Shown: positions 34,613 through 43,244 of the stretch, piece after piece
How positions within the stretch are numbered: position 1 is the first letter of the stretch
Layout: each line of letters begins with the position of its first letter
Assembly (NCBI RefSeq): GCF_000226095.1
Contig: NC_016477.1
Location: forward strand, 62,001-126,000
Source of the DNA: Thermothelomyces thermophilus ATCC 42464
Taxonomy: Eukaryota; Ascomycota; Sordariomycetes; Sordariales; Chaetomiaceae
DNA length: 64,000 nucleotides
Reading direction: 5' to 3'
The notes under the pieces: generated by a model
Databases searched by the model: none
The model's input: the letters and a program-made list of their open reading frames with translations, nothing else
What the model was told of the DNA's origin: nothing
Made by a program: the position numbers and the translations under genes

Positions 34613-36005
34613 CTGTGGTCTCACCTGTCTCACACAAACGGCTGGAAAGTATGAGATCAACTCCCCATTTTATGTGCGTACGACCCTTGGGTGAGGGGGC
34701 TGTCCGGGGACAGCACGTGTGTCGAACCTAGCCCAGTTTCTCTAGTGTAGCAAAAAAGATCTCGGTTCCCAACTTAATTACTGCCCACATATTCACTCCA
34801 CTGTCCTTATCTGACCCCGGTCCCCCCGACAATGAGGAACTGCACTGTCACTATGGCTCTTGAGTTGCACTTGTTCTTCCTCGGCACGTGGCGGTTGGGA
34901 AGCTTCCCATTATCCCATCGATGGTCCGCTTGCATAGTCGCCAAGAGCAGCTATTGTTCTCGGGAAGCGGTTAACACTGGGGGTGTGCTCCGATCCGTGA
35001 TGCTGATTGGTCGTGACTTAGCTGCAGGGGTCGGTAACTGCAAAGCGCCGGGGGAGCTATGTGTTCTGGTATACGAGCAACGATAACCGATTGTGGTAGA
35101 TAGATGGATGGATGCGGAAATCAACGATCTTCGTATAACTGCTATGGAGTTCGATGATGGAGAGAAGGAAGAGGCTGACCAGGGCCATCCTGCAGGGAAG
35201 ATGAACCCTGGTGGGGCCCGGAACCCCAGTGGGGCCCGGTCCCACCACATAGGTATATATCGCGATTGCCTCCTTAGCTCCCTAGTACGTAGTTTACCAT
35301 CACATGTATTTGAAGAACTGCGAGTGTTCCATGTCGCTCCTTTGGACATGGGATGTCTGGTCCCAAAACAGAACGGATTTGAGCTATGAAGCGCAGGATA
35401 CTCGATAAGATTCAAGGAACGAAACAAGACAAATACATAATAATTAATTGCAGATGAGAAGACTTACCTAAGGTAGGCACCTATGCAACTAAGACGAGGC
35501 GATAAGTCGATACACAGTCGAATCCCTACGGCCGCAGCCAGTTTAGCGGTTATTGGTAAATAATACCGGCAGAGTTCTAGCTAGCACCAAACTCTGTTGA
35601 TTTCTTCCATGGGAAGAACGCTGACTAGAAGACCATCAGTCCATTTTCGACTGAGAAAAGGAAAGTGTTGCTGTCTCTGGGCGTTCACGGATGAGCCGGA
35701 GTAAGTAGGCACAGCGGTGGTGGCCGGCCTCGGTTGGTTCGGTTCCAAGTCACAGCCGTTGGTGATGCGGGAAAGCCTGTTCCCTGAGCGTCGGTTTGAT
35801 AACGGATGATCGAGGCTCGGCTCGAACTCCTCGTGAAGATAGCCACGCTGCTCGATACGGCTTGCTACAGCTCGGTGGCTGCAAATCAGTACAGCTCAGA
35901 AAGGCTGCAAACAGGTACGACACCACAGCGGTATTTGCGCCGTGGGCGGCACTCCTGGACCAACTGTTACGGTCTGCAGAAGTAGGTGATAAAAGCGTTA
36001 ATTGT

Positions 36006-36028
36006 TCCAAGTGCCAGAGGCACTTGGA
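36006..36028. repeat. Perfect inverted repeat, 10-bp arms
   Basis: TCCAAGTGCC, a 3-nt loop AGA, then GGCACTTGGA. A second hairpin lies 48 bp further on. No gene is nearby; function unknown. Confidence 0.8.
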
Positions 36029-36075
36029 GATGCTGTCTAAATACATGTCAACACCCTGGCTTGTCATCCCTGTTG

Positions 36076-36099
36076 GTGGGTCAGCCAGATCTGACCCAC
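36076..36099. repeat. Perfect inverted repeat, 9-bp arms
   Basis: GTGGGTCAG, a 6-nt loop, then CTGACCCAC. The second of a pair of hairpins within 100 bp. Confidence 0.8.
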
Positions 36100-37040
36100 T
36101 GGCAGTCAAATACTGTAACACGGCTCTCCTTCCGGGATCTACGCACGATGACAAGACAATGGATTTGTGAAATCAGACATACCTGGGCATCGGTGAATGT
36201 CGAGTTTGATTGGGGTTTCAAAGTACCCTCCCTAACCTGAAGGATGCCAATCGAGAATCTATAGCCTCCTGGGGACACAGCCCAGGAAGTCATTCACGTG
36301 GGGTTCCTGGTCCGGCAGTTCTATACTGAAGAAATTTTCTGTTATGGATGGCGCAGACTCTCTTATCCAGGCATATTTTGGTAAGGCACGGCTTCTCAGG
36401 GGCAACAAATAAGGTCTCATGAGACACGAGTCTTCCGCACAGGGTGCGTGTTTCGTGGCCAAAGCGCCAGAGCAGAAGAGATCAGGTTTCTGAGACGGTG
36501 ATGTTTACTTTTGTAGAGCAGGGTTAAAGCATCCTGTAAAAAACCCCATTTGAGATCCGGACGAACAACTTGGGTGCAGCCATAAGGGGTGGAGTCAAGC
36601 ACAATGTGCACAGAAGGTCGCACATCTTCAATTCCGAGAGCCCCAAGCACGCGCTATCGGTTCATACAGGTATCATCGAGTTAATACAGTCCGTTCCTTA
36701 TCCGAAGTTCAAAATGACGTCCTCGGCAAGTGGGTGAGTCGTGCTGCAGAGACGTCCCAATCTTCGTGTCGTGACTGCGCGGTCCCCCTTTCCTCCCCCC
36801 CCCTTCGCTTCCCGTCCTCTCCTTCTTCCTTCTCCCTTTTAACCTCTAACCAACACCCAAAACCCATGTCCCCATGTACCCTGCATGCGACCAGATCACT
36901 CAGCCACCCGAGCAGAGGCCCAACTTGGCCACCCCGCATTCAGAGTCGGTGTAATGTCCGCTAACATAGCAAGGAACGCCCAAGATATAGATGAGGTCCC
37001 ATGTGCTACAAGGGTGGAGTTGTGGAGTTAGTCGGGAATC

Positions 37041-37415
37041 TTAACGAGTAGGCCATAGGCCTAGAGCTGATGGGCCAAACATCTGCTCGTCCCCCAGCGG
37101 CGACTGTGAGCAAGGCAAAGGCACATACCAGTTCTCCAACCCGTCTATTAGCACGCACTTCCCCTTCTCGGCGCAGATGAAGGTGCCCTTGAAACCCTTA
37201 TTGAACGTCGTGACGATGTCGAATTCGGTGCTTGGGCCCGCCCGGCATTTGACGTCGTCCTCGTCTATAATCTCACACGTGTGACCCTCATGGTTCACGT
37301 AACCGTGGTGGGGATCGATCTCGCTGGTGCTGCTCTTGTCATCGCTCTTGGTGGCCGGGGCGGCCCAAACACCCGCGCAGAGGAGCGAGGACGCCAGAAG
37401 GGCGGCGAGCTTCAT
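37041..37415 (-). CDS. Small secreted protein, C-terminus uncertain
   Basis: Read straight through, it is 124 aa beginning MKLAALLASSLLCAGVWAAP, a clear signal peptide with an AxA-type cleavage site. The mature part has four Cys before residue 100 in HEGHTCEIIDEDDVKCRAGPS and GTFICAEKGKCVLIDGLENW, a pattern reminiscent of SH3b-like small secreted fungal proteins (a resemblance, not a match I can prove). The last 30 residues look unlike coding, and a GTATGT donor occurs exactly at the W codon (37128). Splicing to the CAG ending at 37067 would remove 62 nt and end the protein at 37006 instead. The usual Cys-containing C-terminal exon of such proteins is not visible, so it may be shortened. Possible effector-like or surface role; function unknown. 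Confidence 0.65.
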   Translation of the reverse strand: MKLAALLASSLLCAGVWAAPATKSDDKSSTSEIDPHHGYVNHEGHTCEIIDEDDVKCRAGPSTEFDIVTTFNKGFKGTFICAEKGKCVLIDGLENWYVPLPCSQSPLGDEQMFGPSALGLWPTR

Positions 37416-38027
37416 GTTTGACGGTGGGCGCGGAGTCGTCGTCCTGCCACGCTTCGACGGGAAGGACAGAGCAAAAGTTCAGGCGTTAGCTCACTTTAAA
37501 TTGACGGCCGGTGGGGGGGGAATAAGACGGTCCAATCGTTGCCGATCCAATCTTGGCGCCATCCCTTCAGGGGTGCTCAAACCCTTGTCGTTGAGATGGG
37601 CGATGTTACCCCAGGACATTAATACAAGTATTTGTACTGGTGCTCTCTTTCAGTACACAGCAAACCATGTATGTATGTATGTATGTATGTATTGTACATA
37701 CCTGCCTGGTTCCTTACAAACTTATATGGTCTTGTCCGCTATAACTTGTAGCCAAACGACAACACGAGGGCCAATGCCATGGCCGCTTGTTGGACTCACT
37801 TGCTCAAATTTACTTATCTTCTTAAAACTGACGCTCATGTGAACCACGTGGGATAGATCTGTGCAAGTAGCGGAGATCGAAACTTTCCCACAGCCACAAA
37901 CTGCTATTTCTGGAGGCCCTTCAGCCAGGTGCCGTGTACCCCAAGAGCCTTCTCACTGCAGATTATAGTACTTGGGAGACATCGTCGGCATCCGGCCCTA
38001 ATTGAGACACCAGGTTGCGGACCCATC

Positions 38028-38043
38028 TACGGAGTACGGAGTA
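38028..38043. repeat. Two overlapping TACGGAGTA words
   Basis: TACGGAGTA occurs twice sharing its end TA (38028-38036 and 38035-38043). The same word or its complement recurs in four other intergenic spots in the window. Confidence 0.85.
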
Positions 38044-38392
38044 GACAAACTCATTTTCATTGGCAGAAAGGGTTGCATCCCATGCAGGCTTTACTGCAAG
38101 TAGTTAGTTAGCTACCAGCCAGAGAGGCTTGGCTGCGAGACGAGGTACAGTACGGACGTACTCCAATCAGCCCTCTCAAATTGAAGGGCGCACTGAGTCA
38201 CTTGACCACCCGCAGTGAAAACTGGACGGATTACTACAGAGGATATACGGATTCTAGTGGTGATGCGGAAATGCACCAACTGAGGTAATGAGGGGAGAAA
38301 TTAGGTAAGGTAATTTGAGCGCCACAAATTTTCAAATCCTCCATTGCAACAACAACAACAACAGCAGCAGCAGGAAGAGGAGGAGGAGACAT

Positions 38393-38394
<2 letters not shown>

Positions 38395-38425
<31 letters not shown>
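38395..38425. repeat. CA dinucleotide repeat abutting a start codon
   Basis: About 15 CA units end one base before the ATG of the PNPOx-like gene, so the tract forms the 3' end of its 5' leader. Confidence 0.85.
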
Positions 38426-38426
<1 letters not shown>

Positions 38427-38427
<1 letters not shown>

Positions 38428-39405
38428 TGGGGCAGTTTTTCGAGACGATTCCAGAGTACCTGATGAAATGGATCCTGGAACAAAAGATGTTCTGGGTGGC
38501 CACGGCGCCGCTGGCGGCGTCCGGGCACGTCAACGTGTCGCCCAAGGGGGGCCCGTACTTTGGCCTGCTGGACGACCGGACGTTCTGGTACATGGACCTC
38601 ACGGGCAGCGGGACCGAGACGATCGCGCACCTGTACGAGCCGGGCAACGGGCGCATCACCGTCATGTTCGGCTCGTTCGAGGGCCCGCCGCGCATTGTCC
38701 GCCTCTTCGGCCACGGCACCGTCCTCGAGCGGCCGGGCCACGAGACCCGCCTAATACCGATAAGAATAAGCCCGGAGCGGGGCGGGGCGGGCAGCACGTT
38801 TGACGACTTTGTCAAGAAGCACGACGTCGAGGTCATCCCGAGCTCCCGCTCCATCATCATCGTCCGCCTGCACCAGGTCGCCAGCTCGTGCGGCTACTCG
38901 GTGCCCTTTTACGAGTTCAAGGGCTTCCGCGCCACCCTGAATGAGGTGTTTGCCAAGAAGGAAGAGAAGTTCGTGCAGGGCGCGTCGGATGAGAGCAGGG
39001 AAAGGTGCGTTTATTATTTTCCTCCCGGCATCGGCGTGGATAGTAATTACCGGGTGAAATTAATTACCTGATTGGCAACTATTATTAGTAGGTGATCACA
39101 GGTGCTGACTTGAGTCCTGCAGGTACTGGGCGTACAGGAACTCGTACAGCGTGGACGGCCTGCCAGGAATGCGCATCGGTTACGAGACGCACAAGAGGGA
39201 GGGGATCGCGCCCATCGAGAAGATGGTCGGCCCCGCCGCGCCACGGGGTTACGCATACCGCAACAGCCGGAGCTTCAGCGCCTGGCACCTCGTTCTCGTC
39301 GCCGTGCTCTCGGTCCTCTGCACCGTGCTGTCGTTCCCCTTGCTCGTCCCATTACTCCAACGCATTTATGATCCCGCCGTTCTATCATCGTTCCGCTCTT
39401 CTTAA
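38427..39405 (+). CDS. Pyridoxamine 5'-phosphate oxidase-like FMN-binding protein with C-terminal membrane segment
   Basis: Two exons: 38427-39004 and 39123-39405 (intron 118 nt, GTGCGT...CTGCAG), 286 aa. The N-terminal part matches the split-barrel flavin family PF01243 as found in fungi: FWVATAPLAASGHVNVSPKGGPYFGLLDDRTFWYMDLTGSG, then GRITVMFGSFEGPPRIVRLFGHGTVLE, the barrel strands that bind FMN. Exon 2 continues with RYWAYRNSYSVDGLPG and ends with a hydrophobic segment, AWHLVLVAVLSVLCTVLSFPLLVPLL, a likely tail anchor in a membrane. The true reaction is unknown; the family includes oxidoreductases as well as non-catalytic flavin binders, and it should not be called a vitamin B6 enzyme. The start directly follows a CA microsatellite. 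Confidence 0.88.
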
Positions 39406-39648
39406 GGAAGTTTCTTTCCATTTGAGTTATCTCACGCCTCAACATCAACGCAACTTTCCTCCTTTAGTCACGTTGATGGATGGCGAGTAAGACAGCATAA
39501 TTAATTATGACCTGATGTCACATCGAGCGTTACATGATTATGATTTTCCAGCTATCGAATGTCAAGAAAAAAAAAGAAAATAATTAAAGTAAAAGAAGAA
39601 AGAAGAGGGGAAAAAAAGCGTCGTTATATTCCTCTCCACTCCTTTCAT

Positions 39649-40374
39649 TTACCAAGGAATCTTGTCACCAGAGTGGCTGAAGAAGGAGCCAGAGTCCTCG
39701 GGGCGCAGGCCGTGGAGGACCTTGAGGACGCCGGCGACGCTGTCGCTGGGCTCCATGACGGCGCCTTCGCCGCCCAAGCGGGTCTTGGCCCAGCCCGGGT
39801 CGGCGAGGACGACGACGGCGCCGGGCAGGTGGCTGCGTAGGTCGGCGGCCTGGTGGAGGGTGAGCATGTTGAGGGCGGCCTTGGTGATGGAGTAGCCGGC
39901 GCACTTGCGGGCCGGGCTCTGGGCGGTGAGGTGGAGGCTGGCCAGGCCCGAGGTCATGTTGAGGACGCGGACGTGTTGGGAGAGCAGGCCGGCGTCGAGG
40001 AACAGCTCGAGCGTCTTGGCCGGGCCGATCACGTTGACGGCCATCTGGGCCTGCAGCTCATCCGGCCCCAGGTTGAGCGAGGTCTGGTGCGAAGCCAGGT
40101 TGACGGCCGCGTTGTTGATCAGGTAGTCGATCTTCCGGTCCTCACCTAGCGCGAGCCGCGCCGCCTTGGCGAAGGCGTGGATCGACGCCAGGCTGCCCGT
40201 GTCGCACTCGAGGATGTGCGTCGACGGCGACGCCGCCGCCCTGAGGTCGCTCAGGTCCGTCGAGGCCAGCGACCGGACGCCGGCGATGATGGTGTTGTCG
40301 CTCGACCGGGCCAGCTGCCGGACGAACTCGAGCCCCAGCCCGCGGTTAGTGCCGGTGATGCAGTAGACGGGCAT
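39649..40374 (-). CDS. Short-chain dehydrogenase/reductase (classical SDR)
   Basis: A single-exon 241-aa NAD(P)-dependent oxidoreductase. The start MPVYCITGTNRGLGLEF gives the cofactor-binding TGxxxGxG motif at residues 8-15, followed by AGVRSL, LECDTGSLASI and YLINNAAV (the NNA motif). The catalytic residues are the Ser in VLNMTSGLASL and the YxxxK in AGYSITKAALN. The C-terminus has VLADPGWAKTRLGG, the usual P[G/W] turn. Length is normal for the class. The Arg in the GTNRGLG loop suggests, but does not prove, NADPH preference. Its 3' end faces that of the PNPOx-like gene 243 bp away, so the two are convergent and not co-transcribed. Substrate unknown. Confidence 0.93.
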   Translation of the reverse strand: MPVYCITGTNRGLGLEFVRQLARSSDNTIIAGVRSLASTDLSDLRAAASPSTHILECDTGSLASIHAFAKAARLALGEDRKIDYLINNAAVNLASHQTSLNLGPDELQAQMAVNVIGPAKTLELFLDAGLLSQHVRVLNMTSGLASLHLTAQSPARKCAGYSITKAALNMLTLHQAADLRSHLPGAVVVLADPGWAKTRLGGEGAVMEPSDSVAGVLKVLHGLRPEDSGSFFSHSGDKIPW

Positions 40375-41282
40375 TTTTTTTTCTCTTTTTTGGGTCTGTC
40401 TTCTGAGATCGGGAGTGTGAGTGTGCGTTTGTGTGTGTGGTATATATGTGGCGTGATATAATTACCAGGACTGCGATGGTGGATTAAATTGGTTAATTAG
40501 AGGGGACTGCCGAGAATATACTGACTCAAGGGCGCTAAACGCTTGCTTCAAGAGCTAAAGATATCAAGTTTTATTTTTATTTTTACTCTTTTCTGTTTTT
40601 CTTTTTTTTGCTGTTGTTGTTTTGGATTGACCTTAAGTTTGTCAACTGCAGGCTGGCGATGAGGGGAAGGAGTTAAACCCGATTTGCGAGCCTTGGAAAA
40701 CGACCGAAGCTTCGGAAGCACCGTTGCGCGGAGCTACTTTCAGGCAAAAAGTGCTGCCTAGTGTACGAGTCGATAGGAGTGTTTTGACGTCGACAACTCC
40801 ACCGACCATGCAACTAACCTCCCGACAGCACGGAAAGGAGGGAGATGGGGAGCATGGGGAAAGGGAGACAAGGGTTAGGGTCCCCGGGTCTAGACCTTCC
40901 CGCAAAGGTCGCCTGATTCGGCACGCCTTGCAGTAACGCTTGCCTGAAGTTGATGCGTTGCCGGATCAGGAAACGATGCTTGGCGGTGCCTTCCCCTGTG
41001 ACGCACACCGGCGAAACAGGCGCAGCCCCTCATCAAGGCGAAGCAACTGTTTTGGTTGACCGAAAAGAGAGTCACAAAACTACCGATATACTCACAAAGT
41101 GATGATCTAGGACTCAGTTCGTTCTGTTCTGAGTCCTAGGTATAGAAGTGAACGAAATGAAGACGTGCTCGACCTGAAGTCAACAAGTGCAAATCACAAA
41201 AGACCTTGGGAGCACATCGAACACGCAAACGCCAACTTTCATTCTCTGAGAGAATCATTGTGAGAACTCGACTAGCACCACG
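40375..41282. other. Divergent promoter region of the SDR and PARG-like genes
   Basis: No gene supported. T-rich near 40570-40620, and a clean 11-bp inverted repeat at 41107-41139, about 145 bp before the PARG-like start. Confidence 0.6.
41107..41139. promoter_or_regulatory. Perfect 11-bp inverted repeat upstream of the PARG-like gene
   Basis: CTAGGACTCAG and CTGAGTCCTAG flank an 11-nt loop. The position, about 145 bp before the ATG, and the palindromic form suit either a dimeric regulator site or an RNA hairpin in the 5' leader. Confidence 0.6.
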
Positions 41283-42527
41283 ATGTGGAGGAAAAAGTAC
41301 TACGAAAACCCGCGTCGCCTGGCGCTCGCCGCCGTGGCCAAGGAGACCCAGGAGCTCACGGCCACCATCGCGGCGAAGCTGCCCCACCTGGACACGACGA
41401 AGTGCGAGAAGCTCAAGCTCTCGGAACTCGCGCCCCTCGACCCGTCCAAGTGCCCGCGCTTCCGGCTCGCACTCGCGCGTGGTAGCAGCGACGACAGCGA
41501 CAAGCCCGGCCTGGCCTGCGGGACCGTCCTTCGCGTCTTCAATCTGGACACGTTCGACGCCGCCCTGGCCATGCCCTCGGCCGTGCTGGGAGTCCCATCA
41601 TCACCGAAGCAGACGAAGACGACGGCGACGGCGACGACACCATTGACGGCCGAAGCGGAGGAGGCCCTCCGAGTGGAGCAGCTCCGGGCGAGCGCGTCGG
41701 CCCCGGAGAACCTGGACGCGGCGACGGCGGGGCGGGTGGCGGTGCTCAACATGGCGTCGGAGCGCAGCCCGGGTGGGGGCTGGCTCAAGGGCGCGGCGGC
41801 CCAGGAGGAGGCGCTATGCTTCCGCAGCACCCTGGCCGCGTCGCTGCGCCGGGACCTGCACTACCCGATCGAGCCCCGTGCCGGCCTGTACACGCGCGAC
41901 GTCGTCGTCTTCCGCCGCTCCATGGCCGCCGACCACCGCCTCATGGTCCCCGACACGCCCGAGCCCGAGCTGCCCGTCGTGAGCGTGCTGAGCGTGGCGG
42001 GCATCCGGAGGCCCGAGGTGAGGCGTGCCGGGGAAGCGGTGCTAAACACCGAGGGGGAGAGTGCAGACGGGAACAAGGCAGAGGGGCCCGGCGGTGGTGC
42101 TAGTAAGGGGGAGTCTCAATCCAAAAATGGCGCAGCGTTGGGAACGGACCAACGAGCACAGCGCGGGCGGGACAACAAGGGCAGAGACGAGAAGGGGGCG
42201 AAGAAAGCACCCCGGGGCCCGTTGGTGTTTGCCGACGCTGCCGCGCGCGACTTGACAAAAGACAAGATGCGGCTGTGTCTCCGCATGGCCGGCGCCCGGG
42301 GACACACGATGCTCGTCCTGGGGGCCATCGGCTGCGGCGCGTTCAAGAACCCGCCCGAGGAGGTGGCAAAGTGCTGGGACGAGGTGCTCAGCGAGGCCGA
42401 GTTCGTGGGCGGCTGGTTCAAGGAGATCTGGTTCGCCGTGTTTGACCGGAGGAACGAGGGCAACTATGAAGTCTTCCGAGACACATTTGATGGCAAGGTC
42501 GTTGGAAGGATAAGTGCCTCCGTTTGA
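41283..42527 (+). CDS. TIGR02452/microbial-type poly(ADP-ribose) glycohydrolase domain protein
   Basis: A single-exon 414-aa protein of the family with the PARG-like macrodomain fold (PF10021). Such enzymes hydrolyse ADP-ribose polymers or related ADP-ribose adducts. The N-terminal helical part, WRKKYYENPRRLALAAVAKETQEL, is typical. The catalytic signature is in VAVLNMASERSPGGGWLKGAAAQEEALCFRSTL (about residues 152-184), with the GGG loop and the QEE pair. YTRDVVVFRR and VVSVLSVAGIRRPE follow. The C-terminal half returns with DKMRLCLRMAGARGHTMLVLGAIGCGAFKNPP, the family's phosphate-binding loop. Between them lies a low-complexity, Lys/Gly/Ala-rich insert of about 70 residues. All expected catalytic residues are seen. 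A role in stress or DNA-damage ADP-ribose turnover is inference. Confidence 0.9.
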   Translation: MWRKKYYENPRRLALAAVAKETQELTATIAAKLPHLDTTKCEKLKLSELAPLDPSKCPRFRLALARGSSDDSDKPGLACGTVLRVFNLDTFDAALAMPSAVLGVPSSPKQTKTTATATTPLTAEAEEALRVEQLRASASAPENLDAATAGRVAVLNMASERSPGGGWLKGAAAQEEALCFRSTLAASLRRDLHYPIEPRAGLYTRDVVVFRRSMAADHRLMVPDTPEPELPVVSVLSVAGIRRPEVRRAGEAVLNTEGESADGNKAEGPGGGASKGESQSKNGAALGTDQRAQRGRDNKGRDEKGAKKAPRGPLVFADAAARDLTKDKMRLCLRMAGARGHTMLVLGAIGCGAFKNPPEEVAKCWDEVLSEAEFVGGWFKEIWFAVFDRRNEGNYEVFRDTFDGKVVGRISASV

Positions 42528-42628
42528 CCTTTTAATTAACTTACATCGTAGACTGAAACAGACCCAAAGCTACATATTTGGTCGAGAAAGTGCTGTTTTG
42601 GCCGCCGAATGTAGCTGGCGCCTACCAT

Positions 42629-42629
<1 letters not shown>

Positions 42630-42660
<31 letters not shown>
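42630..42660. repeat. Poly-T tract of 31
   Basis: A perfect homopolymer about 100 bp after the PARG-like stop codon; it may lie in the 3' UTR or be a processed A-tail remnant on the minus strand. The second reading has no further support. Confidence 0.85.
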
Positions 42661-42661
<1 letters not shown>

Positions 42662-43025
42662 GGCTCGACCGTGAAGGGCGGCGCGGCGACGGGGCTCACA
42701 GAAGCACCTCTGTGGCCGCCAAACGCCATTTTCCCCTATCTCGCCCACTTCTAGAGGGCTAGAAACACACCCATGAGTTGCGCCGGGCACGGGGCACACT
42801 ACTAAATAGCTATGTGCAGTAGATAGTCAAACTGAAGCATGCAAAGTGGCCTACCAATTTCGAAGCCTTCTCTGCAGTTAACTACAGATATATTCTACTA
42901 ATTATCTCTACTCTACTCTCTTTGGCTACCAGTTGCTCTTAGACCGTACCTTATCGGTAGCCTGATTTCAGGTCCTCTACAAGTCCAATCATAGTTATAT
43001 TAGGCACACTCCTAATTAAAAATTA

Positions 43026-43030
43026 GCATA
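43026..43030. repeat. Target site duplication GCATA, left copy
   Basis: Matches GCATA at 57996-58000 exactly, flanking the outer LTR element. Confidence 0.9.
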
Positions 43031-43244
43031 TGCCAAACGCAGTTACAAGCTCGAATAAGCATTTAGGAGGCGTTAAAAGTAGTGGCAAGGAAGGAACAGA
43101 AAGAGTGCCTTATTAAACTATCTACAAAGGAGAGAAAGAGCGATATAAATAGACAAAGGAAAGATAATCTATACGTCTACGAGCTTGTAAGGGTGGCTTG
43201 CATTGCTCGTGGCTAGAGCTTTAGAAGCTCCCTAGCTTCTAATA
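43031..43244 (-). repeat. Left LTR of the copia-type element (3' LTR)
   Basis: 214 bp, starting TGCCAAACGC in window orientation. Paired with 57782-57995 at identical length with no gaps; every difference seen is C/T or G/A. Confidence 0.9.

Larger units (their letters stand above)
34548..37040. other. 2.5 kb intergenic interval, no gene supported
   Basis: Frames up to about 160 codons occur but have no motifs or splice logic. It contains two clean hairpin-forming repeats (36006-36028 and 36076-36099), a duplicated GTGGGGCCCGG word at about 35210-35241, and T/C-rich sequence at 36785-36845. Confidence 0.5.
37416..38426. other. Divergent intergenic region with microsatellites
   Basis: Shared upstream region of the small secreted protein (minus) and the PNPOx-like gene (plus). 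It contains a GTAT run (about 37668-37700), two overlapping TACGGAGTA copies (38028-38043) and a CA repeat against the next start codon. No other gene supported. Confidence 0.6.
42528..43030. other. Boundary between GC-rich genes and the AT-rich block
   Basis: Contains an unbroken T run of 31 (42630-42660). Composition turns AT-rich from about 42790. The last five bases, GCATA, are the left target duplication of the copia-type element. The sequence from 42790 to 43025 is itself degraded, so the element landed next to or in older repeat-like DNA. No gene. Confidence 0.65.

Noticed and set aside
35750-36170. Frames of 124-134 codons on both strands in the 34.5-37.0 kb spacer
   Set aside because: They overlap each other, include the two hairpins and have no motif or splice continuation.
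25284-42527. Possible secondary-metabolite cluster (monooxygenase, SDR, PNPOx-like, zinc-finger)
   Set aside because: No polyketide, peptide or terpene synthase is present, and spacing and orientation are irregular with unrelated genes between.
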